Positions 34,211 to 42,566 of a stretch of DNA of 64,000 nt are shown piece after piece; the first letter of the stretch is position 1, and each line of letters opens with the position of its first letter. The notes below the pieces were generated by a model. The model had not been told where the DNA came from, searched no databases, and saw nothing but the letters and a program-made list of their open reading frames with translations. The translations under genes and the position numbers were made by a program. Origin of the DNA: Chryseobacterium sp. Tr-659 (GTDB lineage: Bacteria; Bacteroidota; Bacteroidia; Flavobacteriales; Weeksellaceae); contig NZ_VWWP01000008.1 of assembly GCF_011752975.1 (NCBI RefSeq), positions 186,001 to 250,000 on the forward strand, written 5' to 3'.

Positions 34211-34789
34211 ATGAAAATGTACGTTAAATTTGATTTCAATGCCCTTTGTAAAAAGGTATTGGACGAGAAGCTTAAAGAGCATGGGTTGAAATACCGCTTG
34301 CTGAACTTCGGTGAGGTAGAATTTTATGAGCCTCTTACGCAGGAACAGCACAGCCTTTTTAAGAAGAATCTTGAAGATTATGGTATCGAAATTATAGAAA
34401 GCCAGAAAACGGCTTTAGTACAGAAAATTAAAGATGCCATTGTAGAGCTTGTCTTTTCTGATGAGATTATTCCTGTGAAAGCATCCATCTATATCTCAGA
34501 AAAACTAAATCACAGTTATGGATATCTTTCAAATCTGTTTTCTGAAGTTGCCTTTACTTCCATTGAGAATTTTATTATTCTACAGAAAATAGAACATGCA
34601 AAGGCACTGATCATAAGAAATAAGCAAAGTCTGACAGAAATTGCCCATAAACTGAATTATTCCAGTGTGGCACATCTAAGTACCCAGTTCAAAAATACAA
34701 CGGGGATCACCCCCTCCCAATTTCAAAAAATTATAGGAAGAAGAAGAGCCCAAAGCACAGTAACAAACGCTAAAATGCAGTATGAATAG
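34211..34789 (+). CDS. AraC-family helix-turn-helix regulator
   Basis: A 192-residue regulator with an N-terminal alpha/beta domain (residues 1-60, KMYVKFDFNALCKKVLDEKL) and a C-terminal AraC-type double HTH at about 85-180. The HTH region contains YISEKLNHSYGYLSNLFSEV, TSIENFIILQKIEHAKALI and LTEIAHKLNYSSVAHLSTQF followed by KNTTGITPSQF. Proteins of this layout are common in Flavobacteriia. The start of the next gene, an atypical receiver, lies inside its last codons (8-nt overlap), so the two are translationally coupled. Target genes and signal are unknown. The N-terminal domain does not match the usual sugar-binding cupin of AraC. Confidence 0.88.
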   Translation: MKMYVKFDFNALCKKVLDEKLKEHGLKYRLLNFGEVEFYEPLTQEQHSLFKKNLEDYGIEIIESQKTALVQKIKDAIVELVFSDEIIPVKASIYISEKLNHSYGYLSNLFSEVAFTSIENFIILQKIEHAKALIIRNKQSLTEIAHKLNYSSVAHLSTQFKNTTGITPSQFQKIIGRRRAQSTVTNAKMQYE

Positions 34790-35231
34790 AGAATTTCTGA
34801 ACGTAATAGTAGCAGATAACGATGAAAATACATTGATTTTTTTTAAAAATATCTTAAAAGAGCTAAAGATCTCTATAAAAGTTCAATGTTTCAGTAACGG
34901 AAAAGATTTGATGGAATATATAAGCAACAATGATGCTGTAGTTCCTGAAATTATTTTTATTGCATATACGCTCGCCGGGAAAGACGGCATGGAATGCCTG
35001 GCAGAAATTAAATCTGATCAGAAATTCAGCAATATGGTGACAGCCATTTATTCTGATCCGATTCAGGAATGTGAGGTTGAGGATATCTTTGTAAAAGGAG
35101 CTAATATTTTTATAAAGAAACCTGATTCTTTTGAAGGGCTGAAGAAGGTGCTTACCGATGTAATCACCATTAACTGGCAGTATCATACTTCCGGATTAAA
35201 TAAAGAGAATTTTATTCTTAAAGTATTATAA
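34782..35231 (+). CDS. Atypical response-regulator receiver domain protein (phospho-Asp replaced by Ala)
   Basis: A 149-residue stand-alone receiver fold. The acidic pocket (ADNDENT; D12 and D14), the post-beta-4 Ser (IYSDPI; S91) and the conserved Lys (FIKKPDS; 112-113) are present. The phosphorylation site on strand 3 reads IIFIAYTLAGKDGMECL, with Ala 61 where the family has Asp (FLDxxxPxxDG). It cannot be phosphorylated at the normal position, so it may act as a constitutive or partner-binding pseudo-receiver. It overlaps the AraC-type regulator gene by 8 nt, which suggests that the two proteins interact. No output domain is present. Confidence 0.85.
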   Translation: MNREFLNVIVADNDENTLIFFKNILKELKISIKVQCFSNGKDLMEYISNNDAVVPEIIFIAYTLAGKDGMECLAEIKSDQKFSNMVTAIYSDPIQECEVEDIFVKGANIFIKKPDSFEGLKKVLTDVITINWQYHTSGLNKENFILKVL

Positions 35232-35830
35232 ATAAGCAGCTTTATGTCTTTATTTATTTCAGTCATAAATTATATTTGTTGCATACTATTCACAAATAAG
35301 TGAAAATTTTATAACTAAATGTTAAAATAATATAAAAAGGATAACAATTAATATTCTGACATTTGTAAATATAAACTCAGACACAAATTTGACTATATAG
35401 AAAAAGAGGCAGATGAATGAGAAGTAATTGTTTCTAAAAAACAAAATTTATATAAATCACGATGTTAGTAACAAAATGAATTATATTAATTTCCAATTTT
35501 AAAGCATAGAAGATCTTTAAACAAAACGGTACAATCATGAAAACTTAAAGCAGCTGGAGATATTTTTATTCGTTTCATTCCCTCATCTCCATCTGTACAC
35601 AGTTAGTTTTTATAATAAGCAAGTTGGAAAAATAATTCATTTTGTTTTTATAATTTATTTTAATAGTTATGGCTTTTAACTTATTTAAAATATAGATATT
35701 TTCACACCACATCACAAAATATTAATAAGCCTAAACTATTAAAATAAATTTTTTCACCAGATTACAAAGTAATTTCTTCTAAATAACAGTTTTATAAGGG
35801 GGCCGCAGGAAAAATCTTTCTGCGGTTTTT
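35232..35830. other. Long intergenic region ending in a terminator, no gene seen
   Basis: About 600 nt of AT-rich sequence. A -7-like TATATTTG lies at 35271-35278 and a plus-strand terminator closes the stretch at 35803-35832. Between them are only short frames and a weak hairpin (GGAGAT / ATCTCC, about 35553-35590). It is either a very long 3' leader of the receiver gene or a non-coding transcript of about 540 nt. Confidence 0.4.
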
Positions 35831-35832
35831 TT
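35803..35832 (+). terminator. Terminator before convergent recG
   Basis: The stem CCGCAG / CTGCGG with an A/T-rich loop that can extend the pairing is followed by seven Ts on the plus strand. It ends transcription arriving from the left. Confidence 0.75.
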
Positions 35833-37918
35833 ATGATATTTTACTCCATTTGTTTTTCCCTTTATAGTATCTGATATAATAGTTTTTAATAATCAGATTG
35901 TCTGGTCTGGATAGCATAGGATCAGCTTCCAGAATTTTTTCCACTGTATTTTTTGTCGTTTTAATAATCTTTGAATCATTAATCAGATCCAGTCTTTTGA
36001 AATCTACTACACCACTTTGCTGGGTACCCAGAATATCACCGGGACCACGAAGCTGCATATCAACTTCAGAAATTTTGAAACCATCATTGGTTTCGGTCAT
36101 CGTTTTGATACGGGTTCTGCTTTCCTTAGAGAGTTTATCTGAGGTCATCAGAATACAATAGCTCTGTTCTGCACCTCTTCCCACACGTCCTCTAAGCTGA
36201 TGCAGCTGTGAAAGGCCAAACCTTTCGGAACTTTCAATAACCATAACTGAAGCATTAGGAACATTTACTCCTACTTCAATGACCGTAGTTGCTACCATAA
36301 TTTCAGCTTTTCCCGAAGCAAAATAAGCCATTGCAGCATCCTTTTCATCCGGTTTCATTTTTCCGTGAAGCATGGTTACATTATATTCAGAAAAGTAATC
36401 CATAACATGCTCAAGGCCTTCCATCAGATTTTTATAATCTAAAGTTTCAGATTCTTCAATAAGTGGATATACAAAATAAACCTGCCGCCCTTTCGTTATT
36501 TCATCCTTACAGAAATTATAAACGTAAAGCCTGTCTTTCTCACGTCTGTGAGCCGTTATAATAGGCTTTCTTCCCACCGGCATTTCATCAATTACAGAAA
36601 CATCAAGGTCAGAGTAAAAGCTCATCGCTAGCGTTCTTGGAATAGGGGTTGCAGTCATCACCAGAATATGCGGCGGAATTTTATTCTTAGCCCAGAGTTT
36701 AGCTCTTTGAGCCACACCAAATCTATGCTGCTCGTCAATAATTGCTAATCCCAGATTTTTAAATTTTACTTTATCCTCCAAAACAGCATGGGTTCCTACT
36801 AAAATGGAAAGTGTACCATTTTCAAGTTCTTCATGAATGATTCTTCTCTCCGCTGCTTTGGTAGAGCCGGTGAGAAGTCGGACATTGATTTCTGTGTGCT
36901 CTAAAAGTTCTTTAATCCCGTTATAATGCTGCTGGGCAAGAATTTCCGTTGGTGCCATCATACAGCTCTGAAATCCGTTGTCCATAGCAATAAGCATCGT
37001 CAGTAATCCAACCATTGTTTTACCTGAACCTACATCTCCCTGCAGAAGCCTGTTCATTTGGATGGGCTTCTTCATATCCATACGAATTTCCTTTAAAACC
37101 CTTTTCTGAGCATTGGTAAGCTCAAAAGGAAGATGATTTTCATAAAATCCATTGAAGTGATCACCAATAATAGGGAAGGGATTGCCATAAGACTGTGTTT
37201 TATGATGGAGTTTCTTTAAGCCATAACCCAATTGAAAAAAGAATGACTCTTCAAATTTCAGCCTATAATCAGCTTTATCAAAATGTTCCATGTCTTTTGG
37301 AAAATGGACGTTCAGAAAAGCATGCTGTCTTGACATGAATTTGAAGGTCTTCATCAGGTATTCCGGGAAGTTTTCTTCTATAAGATTCGGGATTTCTTTG
37401 CAGATATTTCTTAAAGCATTCTGAAAAAAACGCTGATTTAATCCTCTTTTAGTTAATTTTTCAGAACTTGGGTAAATCGGTTTCAAACGGGTGTCTCCTT
37501 CTTTCTTTTCCTCAGCTTCAATTTCCGGATGCGGCATAGAAAACTGTCGGTTGAAAACATTGATCTTTCCAAAAATATAAACTTCACGGTTAATAGGAAG
37601 CTGTTCTTTCAGCCATTTTGAATACTGGAACCAGACCAGATCCATGCTGCCGGTTTCATCATTGAATTTTGCCGTTAATCTTTTGGTTTTTCCTGTTTGA
37701 ATTTCCTGTACATGGGTAATTTTTCCCTTCAGTTGTATTTCCTGACTGGTTTCCTCATGAAGTTGAGATATCGTATAGATCTTACTTTTGTCCAGATACC
37801 GGATCGGATAAAAGTTCAGCATATCTTCTACGGTGGATAATCCCAACACATTTTTGATGAGTTTGGCTCTATCGGGACCTATTCCTTTTACATATTCTAT
37901 GGAAGTATCTAACGTCAT
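35831..37918 (-). CDS. recG: ATP-dependent DNA helicase RecG
   Basis: A 695-residue RecG, the branch-migration helicase that regresses stalled forks and processes Holliday junctions. The wedge OB domain lies at about 50-150. The helicase motifs are complete: NRLLQGDVGSGKTMVGLLT (Walker A), MMAPTEILAQQHY, TGSTKAAER, LAIIDEQHRFGVAQR (DEQH box), VMTATPIPRTLAMSFYSDLD, IMVATTVIEVGVNVPNASVM and QLRGRVGRGAEQSYC. The C-terminal MQLRGPGDILGTQQSG is diagnostic of RecG. Length matches the family (about 690-700). It is transcribed on the minus strand with a thioredoxin gene upstream, from which a terminator separates it. Confidence 0.97.
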   Translation of the reverse strand: MTLDTSIEYVKGIGPDRAKLIKNVLGLSTVEDMLNFYPIRYLDKSKIYTISQLHEETSQEIQLKGKITHVQEIQTGKTKRLTAKFNDETGSMDLVWFQYSKWLKEQLPINREVYIFGKINVFNRQFSMPHPEIEAEEKKEGDTRLKPIYPSSEKLTKRGLNQRFFQNALRNICKEIPNLIEENFPEYLMKTFKFMSRQHAFLNVHFPKDMEHFDKADYRLKFEESFFFQLGYGLKKLHHKTQSYGNPFPIIGDHFNGFYENHLPFELTNAQKRVLKEIRMDMKKPIQMNRLLQGDVGSGKTMVGLLTMLIAMDNGFQSCMMAPTEILAQQHYNGIKELLEHTEINVRLLTGSTKAAERRIIHEELENGTLSILVGTHAVLEDKVKFKNLGLAIIDEQHRFGVAQRAKLWAKNKIPPHILVMTATPIPRTLAMSFYSDLDVSVIDEMPVGRKPIITAHRREKDRLYVYNFCKDEITKGRQVYFVYPLIEESETLDYKNLMEGLEHVMDYFSEYNVTMLHGKMKPDEKDAAMAYFASGKAEIMVATTVIEVGVNVPNASVMVIESSERFGLSQLHQLRGRVGRGAEQSYCILMTSDKLSKESRTRIKTMTETNDGFKISEVDMQLRGPGDILGTQQSGVVDFKRLDLINDSKIIKTTKNTVEKILEADPMLSRPDNLIIKNYYIRYYKGKNKWSKIS

Positions 37919-37990
37919 TTTTGATCTGAGGTTCGAGTTTTCGGGAATCGAATTTTAAATGAAAAAACGAAGGTTCGAATTTCGGTAAAA

Positions 37991-38022
37991 TAAAAAAGAC
38001 TTCCAAAAAAAATTGGAAGTCT
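37991..38022 (-). terminator. Terminator of the thioredoxin gene (minus strand)
   Basis: The stem AGACTTCCAA / TTGGAAGTCT (10 bp, 6-nt loop) is followed on the minus strand by a T-run. It lies between the thioredoxin stop codon and recG. Confidence 0.85.
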
Positions 38023-38057
38023 GAATTCTGTATCTGAAAACCCCGCCGGGCATTCGG

Positions 38058-38591
38058 TTATTCTTTGATCTTGGATTTGAACTTTTTCTGATAATCTTCC
38101 CATTGTTCACGGGTACGGATTTTTTTAAATAAATCCTTTGAGATCAGCTCCAGGTAAGGTTCCAATTCCTTGGCAGAAAGTTCTCCCTGAAGAATAGTGA
38201 TGGGATCACCGTGCTCATCCAGAAAAACCGTACTTGGAACAGCTCCTACATTCATATATTGGGTAAACTCATGTAGAGAATTTCTTCCTTTTTTATGTTC
38301 AGTATTGGGATTTGAAAATGTTCTTCCAAAGATCTCTATGTTCTTTTTTTCTTCTGCATTGAATTTTACAGGATAGTAGTTTTCATTTAAAATCTGGGAA
38401 ATCACGGGATGTCCGTATGTTTTTTTGTCCATGATTTTGCATGGTCCGCACCAATCTGCATAGAAATCAATAAGAATCTTTTTAGGACTTTCCTTTTGAG
38501 CTTTTAAAGCTTCTTCAATGGTCATCCATTTGATCTGTGCAAAGCTGAGGTTTAATAAAAATAAGAGAGTTATGCTTAAAATTTTCTTCAT
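38058..38591 (-). CDS. Secreted thioredoxin-family protein
   Basis: A 177-residue periplasmic thioredoxin-fold protein with a signal peptide (MKKILSITLLFLLNLSFAQ). The redox motif is DFYADWCGPCKIMDKKTY, with CGPC at about residues 48-51. The insert VISQILNENYYPVKFNAEE and the cis-proline region VGAVPSTVFLDEHGDPI follow. This is the thioredoxin_7/DUF255-like group common in Bacteroidota, probably keeping periplasmic cysteines reduced or delivering electrons. The C-terminal tail (about 140-177) is long and charged. It is monocistronic. Confidence 0.9.
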   Translation of the reverse strand: MKKILSITLLFLLNLSFAQIKWMTIEEALKAQKESPKKILIDFYADWCGPCKIMDKKTYGHPVISQILNENYYPVKFNAEEKKNIEIFGRTFSNPNTEHKKGRNSLHEFTQYMNVGAVPSTVFLDEHGDPITILQGELSAKELEPYLELISKDLFKKIRTREQWEDYQKKFKSKIKE

Positions 38592-38632
38592 AATTTGATA
38601 TTTAAGTAAAAATAAGCATAAATACTTATTTC

Positions 38633-40168
38633 CTATTTTACATCTTGCATTAATTTTTTCACGTACGGAGATATCAAAATTAATACCACTCCCGCAATTA
38701 CAGCATACAGTCCCAATTGTTTATATCCATCAGTATAAGTGATCAATTCATCATAGTTGGTAGAACCTTCCTTAGCTGTAGCAAGGCTGGCCCCAATAAT
38801 CCCTGCAACGTACTGTCCATAAGCTGAAGCAAGGAACCACATTCCCATCATCATTCCCTGAAGGTTTTTCGTAGAAAGTTTGGTCATGATTGATAAACCG
38901 ATAGGAGAGAGACATAATTCTCCAAGGGTAATGATTAAAAGTGCCAGCGTGAAGAAGTTCAAAGAAGTGATTCCCTGAAGGTTTGCAAATAAACGTGTTG
39001 CAAATAATACATAGTAACCTAAACCAAGGAAAATGAATCCCAGCCCGAATTTGATAATGGTATTCGGTTCAATTTTTCTTTTATTAAGCCAGATCCAAAG
39101 AAGACCGATAAGCGGAGCAAGGAAAATAATAAAGAAAGCACCTCCTGAGTTATTGACACCATTCGGATCTAATCCAAAAAGATCTTTATTTAGGTTCTTG
39201 GCTGCGAAAATACTTAATGAACCTCCGCTTTGTTCATAAATTCCCCAGAATATAATGGAAAAGATGATGAAAACCAGCGCTGCCCAAAGTTTTTTACGTT
39301 CAGAAGCTGTTACTTTGCTCATTTCGTAGAACAGATAAATCAATGTTAATGGGCCAATGGTCCACATAAAATAATCTGTATATTCTGTTTTGGCAACCAT
39401 AGTCATAATGATAGGCACAAAAATCAATGACAGAACATATACTCCATATTCTTTCCATTTTGGTATCGGAGCTGTCTTTACTTCTGCCAGGGGATGGCCG
39501 GGTTGTAGACCGATTGGACCTAACCTTCTTTGAGTAAAAATAAAGTTAATTAAACTTATAACCATTACAACAGCTGCTAAACCAAAAGCAACGTGCCATT
39601 GAAGATTTTCAGGAATTAATCCTTTTCCCAATTGAATTACCCCTAACTCTATATATCCAGTTTTGCCAATGGAAATACAGGCGTAACCACCAAGTAAAGC
39701 TCCAAGATTAATTCCGGCATAGAAAAGAGAAAAACCAGCATCAGCCCTTTCATCATTAGGTTTATAAAGTTGTCCTACCATGGATGAAATATTTGGTTTA
39801 AAGAAACCCGTTCCCACTACGGTAAATGCTATTCCTAAGAAAAAGAACTTATGAGGATCTGTAGCAAGAATCAAACTTCCTACAATCATCAGAAGGCCGC
39901 CCCAGAAAAGGGATTTTCTGAATCCTAAAATTTTATCCGCAAAAAGTCCGCCTACAAAAGTAAAGGCATATACAAAAGCCTGGGTGGCTCCGTATTGAAG
40001 ATTGGCTTCTTTTTCATGGAAATTAAGCTGTGAGATCATGAAGAAAACCAGCATTCCGCGCATTCCGTAGAAACAGAAACGTTCCCACATTTCAGAGAAA
40101 AACAGACTCCAGATTTGTCTGGGATACTTTCCTTTGAAATTTTGTATTTCATCTAAAGTTAAGCTCAT
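38633..40168 (-). CDS. POT family proton-dependent peptide transporter (copy 1)
   Basis: A 511-residue inner-membrane transporter of the POT/PTR2 family, which imports di- and tripeptides with protons. The proton-coupling motif ExxER is seen in FFSEMWERFCFYGMRGMLVF, then GATQAFVYAFTFVGGLFADK, FTVVGTGFFKPNISSMVGQL and SLFYAGINLGALLGG, the PTR2 signature. FWGIYEQSGGSLSIFA and the late GELCLSPIGLSIMTKLS follow. About 13-14 helices are expected. It is the first of three related genes on this strand. A truncated DUF1016 remnant separates it from copy 2. No strong TAnnTTTG promoter was found directly before it. Confidence 0.95.
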   Translation of the reverse strand: MSLTLDEIQNFKGKYPRQIWSLFFSEMWERFCFYGMRGMLVFFMISQLNFHEKEANLQYGATQAFVYAFTFVGGLFADKILGFRKSLFWGGLLMIVGSLILATDPHKFFFLGIAFTVVGTGFFKPNISSMVGQLYKPNDERADAGFSLFYAGINLGALLGGYACISIGKTGYIELGVIQLGKGLIPENLQWHVAFGLAAVVMVISLINFIFTQRRLGPIGLQPGHPLAEVKTAPIPKWKEYGVYVLSLIFVPIIMTMVAKTEYTDYFMWTIGPLTLIYLFYEMSKVTASERKKLWAALVFIIFSIIFWGIYEQSGGSLSIFAAKNLNKDLFGLDPNGVNNSGGAFFIIFLAPLIGLLWIWLNKRKIEPNTIIKFGLGFIFLGLGYYVLFATRLFANLQGITSLNFFTLALLIITLGELCLSPIGLSIMTKLSTKNLQGMMMGMWFLASAYGQYVAGIIGASLATAKEGSTNYDELITYTDGYKQLGLYAVIAGVVLILISPYVKKLMQDVK

Positions 40169-40218
40169 AATGATATATGATTAAGTTTTAATTAGGGTTT
40201 TTATTTTCTTGATCCAGT

Positions 40219-40620
40219 TCAAAATGGATACTGTCCTGGTCGATAATTTGTTTTTATTCTTCTTCTTTTGGGAGATACTTTATCATCCTGACTGGAAAGC
40301 AGCCGATAATGGGACCAGCTTAATTCGTGATGCAGTGCGTCACGAATTGGAAATGCATGATAAAAAGAACACATATTCCTTAGATTGCTCTCGTTAAACC
40401 CTTTTCCAAACTCTAAAGTAAGTTTCTGAGAAAGATTCTTTAACGTATACTTTCCATATTCTGCACGTTCCTTTCCTTGTTGCTCATCCTCTACAATCAG
40501 TTTTCCCATTTGCCAGTATGTAAGCAGTAGTGTGGAATTCGCTATTCGAAAAACCTTTTCGCGCGATTGTCTAATAATTTCCTTTACGGATTGAAATAAA
40601 GGATCTTCGGAAATTTCCAT
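40219..40620 (-). pseudogene. DUF1016/YhcG N-terminal remnant
   Basis: A 133-codon frame whose first 108 residues match the N-terminal domain of YhcG-type PDDEXK nuclease-family proteins: SVKEIIRQSREKVFRIANST, LLLTYWQMGKLIVEDEQQG, YGKYTLKNLSQKL, ESNLRNMCSFYHAFP and ELSWSHYRLL. Intact proteins run on for some 200 more residues with the nuclease domain. Here the frame turns into a basic nonsense tail (SSQDDKVSPKRRRIK) after HYRLL (40297-40311). In the shifted frame the next codons read KYLPKEEE before a stop codon at 40254, which resembles the extreme end of the family. This suggests an internal deletion. It is a decaying fragment sitting between two POT genes. Confidence 0.75.
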
Positions 40621-40631
40621 CGTACGAAAAT

Positions 40632-40661
40632 AAAAAAAACCTCTGACTTAGCAGAGGTTTT
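40632..40661 (-). terminator. Terminator of POT copy 2 (minus strand)
   Basis: The stem AAAACCTCTG / CAGAGGTTTT (10 bp, 6-nt loop) is followed on the minus strand by a T-run. It lies 19 nt after the copy 2 stop codon. Confidence 0.88.
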
Positions 40662-40679
40662 ATTCATATTTTGTTAATG

Positions 40680-42434
40680 CTAGTTTACACCATGCATCAT
40701 TTTCTTTAATATAGGTGAAAGCAAGCCTAAAATTACAGAAGCAATACCACAAAGTACAACGAATACCATAAAGAATTCGAATAAGTTATGGATCTCAAAC
40801 CCTGCAAATGTAGGATTGTGTAACGGTAACTGAGCTTTTTCGAAAGCAGCAACCTGATCTGCATTCAACGTTACTTTTTTATCTAAAACTTCCTGAAGAT
40901 TGATTCCCATTTCTTCAGCTTTTTTGAATTTATCACCTGTAGCAGGGATTAGAGCTCCCAATGAACCTGCTAATGCATAACCTGCAGCATTGGAAATAAA
41001 GAATACTCCGTATAATAATGAAGCAAACCTTTTCGGAGCTAATTTACCTACCAATGATAAACCGATTGGGGAAAGACAAAGCTCACCACAAGTCTGGATA
41101 AAATATAGTAGCATTAACCATTTGATAGCCAATAAACCTGAACTTCCCAGATCTTTTACGTTATGAGCGATGATGAAATACGAAAGAGCAATTAATGCCA
41201 ATCCCATTGCCTGTTTGAAAGGAGATACGGGCTCTTTTCCTTTTGCTCTTAATTTATCCCAAATCAAACTGAACGGAACTGCAAGAATCACTACGAAAAT
41301 ACCATTGAAGATCTGTACCATTGAAGGAGGCATATTCCATCCTAAAATATTTCTATCCGTCTGGTTATCCGCGATGAATGTTAACGAAGAACCTGCCTGT
41401 TCGAAAGCTGCCCAGAAGAAGATAATGAAGAAAGAAACGATATAGATTACCCAAATTCTCTGTCTTTCAATTTTATTTTCAGCAGAAGTCATGATCAGGA
41501 ATGCTAAGGAAATACCTGCTGCATAGATGAAAGGGTAGATAATACCTTTAATCAGCTGTCCCATTTCCATTGAATTGAAACCAAGTTCCCCTACAAGAAG
41601 ATATCTGAATGCAAAGAATAAAGCAACAAAGATAAGTCCTGTAACAGCAAGGAATTTACCTGAGAATTTCGCTGACTGTGTTTCTCCTTCTTCGAAATCT
41701 GCACTTGTATTGTTCTTTGGTAATCCTCCAATAGGTCTTCCTTCCGGAGTTACTACATATTTATTTTTAAGGATAAAGAATGTTACAGTTCCGATTACCA
41801 TAGCAATAGAAGCTGCAAGGAATCCCCATTTGAAAGCGAAAATATCTCTTACACCGGTAGTTGCATCTTTTACGTCTCCTACGTAAGGACAAATAAACTG
41901 TCCTAAGAATGCCCCGATGTTGATTCCCATATAGAAAATGGTGAAAGCAGAGTCTAATTTTGATTTTTCCTGCTTAGGATAAAGGCTTCCTACCATTGAG
42001 GAAATGTTAGGCTTGAAGAATCCGTTACCGAAAATGATAACAAATAAAGCCAGCCACATAATAAGTTTGGCACTACTGATATCAGCAGAAAACGTTGAGG
42101 CACTGATGAATAATAAAAACTGGCCAATAGCCATTAATGATCCACCGATGATGATAGCGAATCTGTTTCCTATGTATTTATCAGCAATAAATCCTCCCAA
42201 AAGAGGGGTTAAATAACATAAAGCCAGGAATCCACCGTAGATGATTGCTGCATCAGCTTCTTTTATTAATAAGGAATTTACCATGAAGAGCGTTAAAAGT
42301 GCTCTCATCCCATAAAAGTTGAAACGCTCCCACATTTCTGTTCCGAAAAGAACCCATAATCCTTTAGGATGCCTGGAATTCTTATTCTCTACAAATTCAT
42401 CCGGTTTCGGACTCAATGCTTCAATATTATCCAT
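40680..42434 (-). CDS. POT family proton-dependent peptide transporter (copy 2)
   Basis: A 584-residue POT transporter. The ExxER motif is in FGTEMWERFNFYGMRALLTL, then FLALCYLTPLLGGFIADKYI, VIIFGNGFFKPNISSMVGSL, FYMGINIGAFLGQFICPYVG and GELCLSPIGLSLVGKLAP. It is longer than copy 1 because of a cytoplasmic loop (GGLPKNNTSADFEEGETQS) and an extra segment between the last helices (PATGDKFKKAEEMGINLQEV). It has its own full promoter and terminator, so it is expressed independently. The substrate is probably short peptides, which fits the proteolytic lifestyle suggested by the DPP IV-like gene at 50394. Confidence 0.95.
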   Translation of the reverse strand: MDNIEALSPKPDEFVENKNSRHPKGLWVLFGTEMWERFNFYGMRALLTLFMVNSLLIKEADAAIIYGGFLALCYLTPLLGGFIADKYIGNRFAIIIGGSLMAIGQFLLFISASTFSADISSAKLIMWLALFVIIFGNGFFKPNISSMVGSLYPKQEKSKLDSAFTIFYMGINIGAFLGQFICPYVGDVKDATTGVRDIFAFKWGFLAASIAMVIGTVTFFILKNKYVVTPEGRPIGGLPKNNTSADFEEGETQSAKFSGKFLAVTGLIFVALFFAFRYLLVGELGFNSMEMGQLIKGIIYPFIYAAGISLAFLIMTSAENKIERQRIWVIYIVSFFIIFFWAAFEQAGSSLTFIADNQTDRNILGWNMPPSMVQIFNGIFVVILAVPFSLIWDKLRAKGKEPVSPFKQAMGLALIALSYFIIAHNVKDLGSSGLLAIKWLMLLYFIQTCGELCLSPIGLSLVGKLAPKRFASLLYGVFFISNAAGYALAGSLGALIPATGDKFKKAEEMGINLQEVLDKKVTLNADQVAAFEKAQLPLHNPTFAGFEIHNLFEFFMVFVVLCGIASVILGLLSPILKKMMHGVN

Positions 42435-42462
42435 TTCTATTGTTAATTTTTGTTAAGACTGA

Positions 42463-42492
42463 CAAATATAGTTTATTTTAGGTTTTTGGCAA
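42463..42492 (-). promoter_or_regulatory. Promoter of POT copy 2 (minus strand)
   Basis: On the minus strand TTG (42492-42490), a 19-nt spacer and TATATTTG (42470-42463) give a full phylum-type promoter about 28 nt before the ATG at 42434. Confidence 0.75.
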
Positions 42493-42510
42493 GGTTTTAA
42501 TTTTATTTTT

Positions 42511-42543
42511 AAATAAAAAAGCTGCGGAACTATCCCGCAGCTT
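42511..42543 (-). terminator. Terminator of POT copy 3 (minus strand)
   Basis: The stem AAGCTGCGG / CCGCAGCTT with a 7-nt loop is followed on the minus strand by TTTTTT. It separates copies 3 and 2. Confidence 0.9.
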
Positions 42544-42566
42544 GCTAATCGTTATAATATCAAGGA

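Noticed and set aside
37915-38103. Short minus-strand frame between recG and the thioredoxin gene
   Set aside because: It runs through the thioredoxin terminator, has no family resemblance and overlaps the end of the thioredoxin gene.
40322-40348. 9-bp inverted repeat AATTCGTGA / TCACGAATT
   Set aside because: It falls within conserved codons of the DUF1016 remnant and has no T-tract, so a chance hairpin is the simpler reading.
40209-40397. Plus-strand frame over the DUF1016 remnant
   Set aside because: It is the shadow of the remnant on the other strand, with no motif or promoter.
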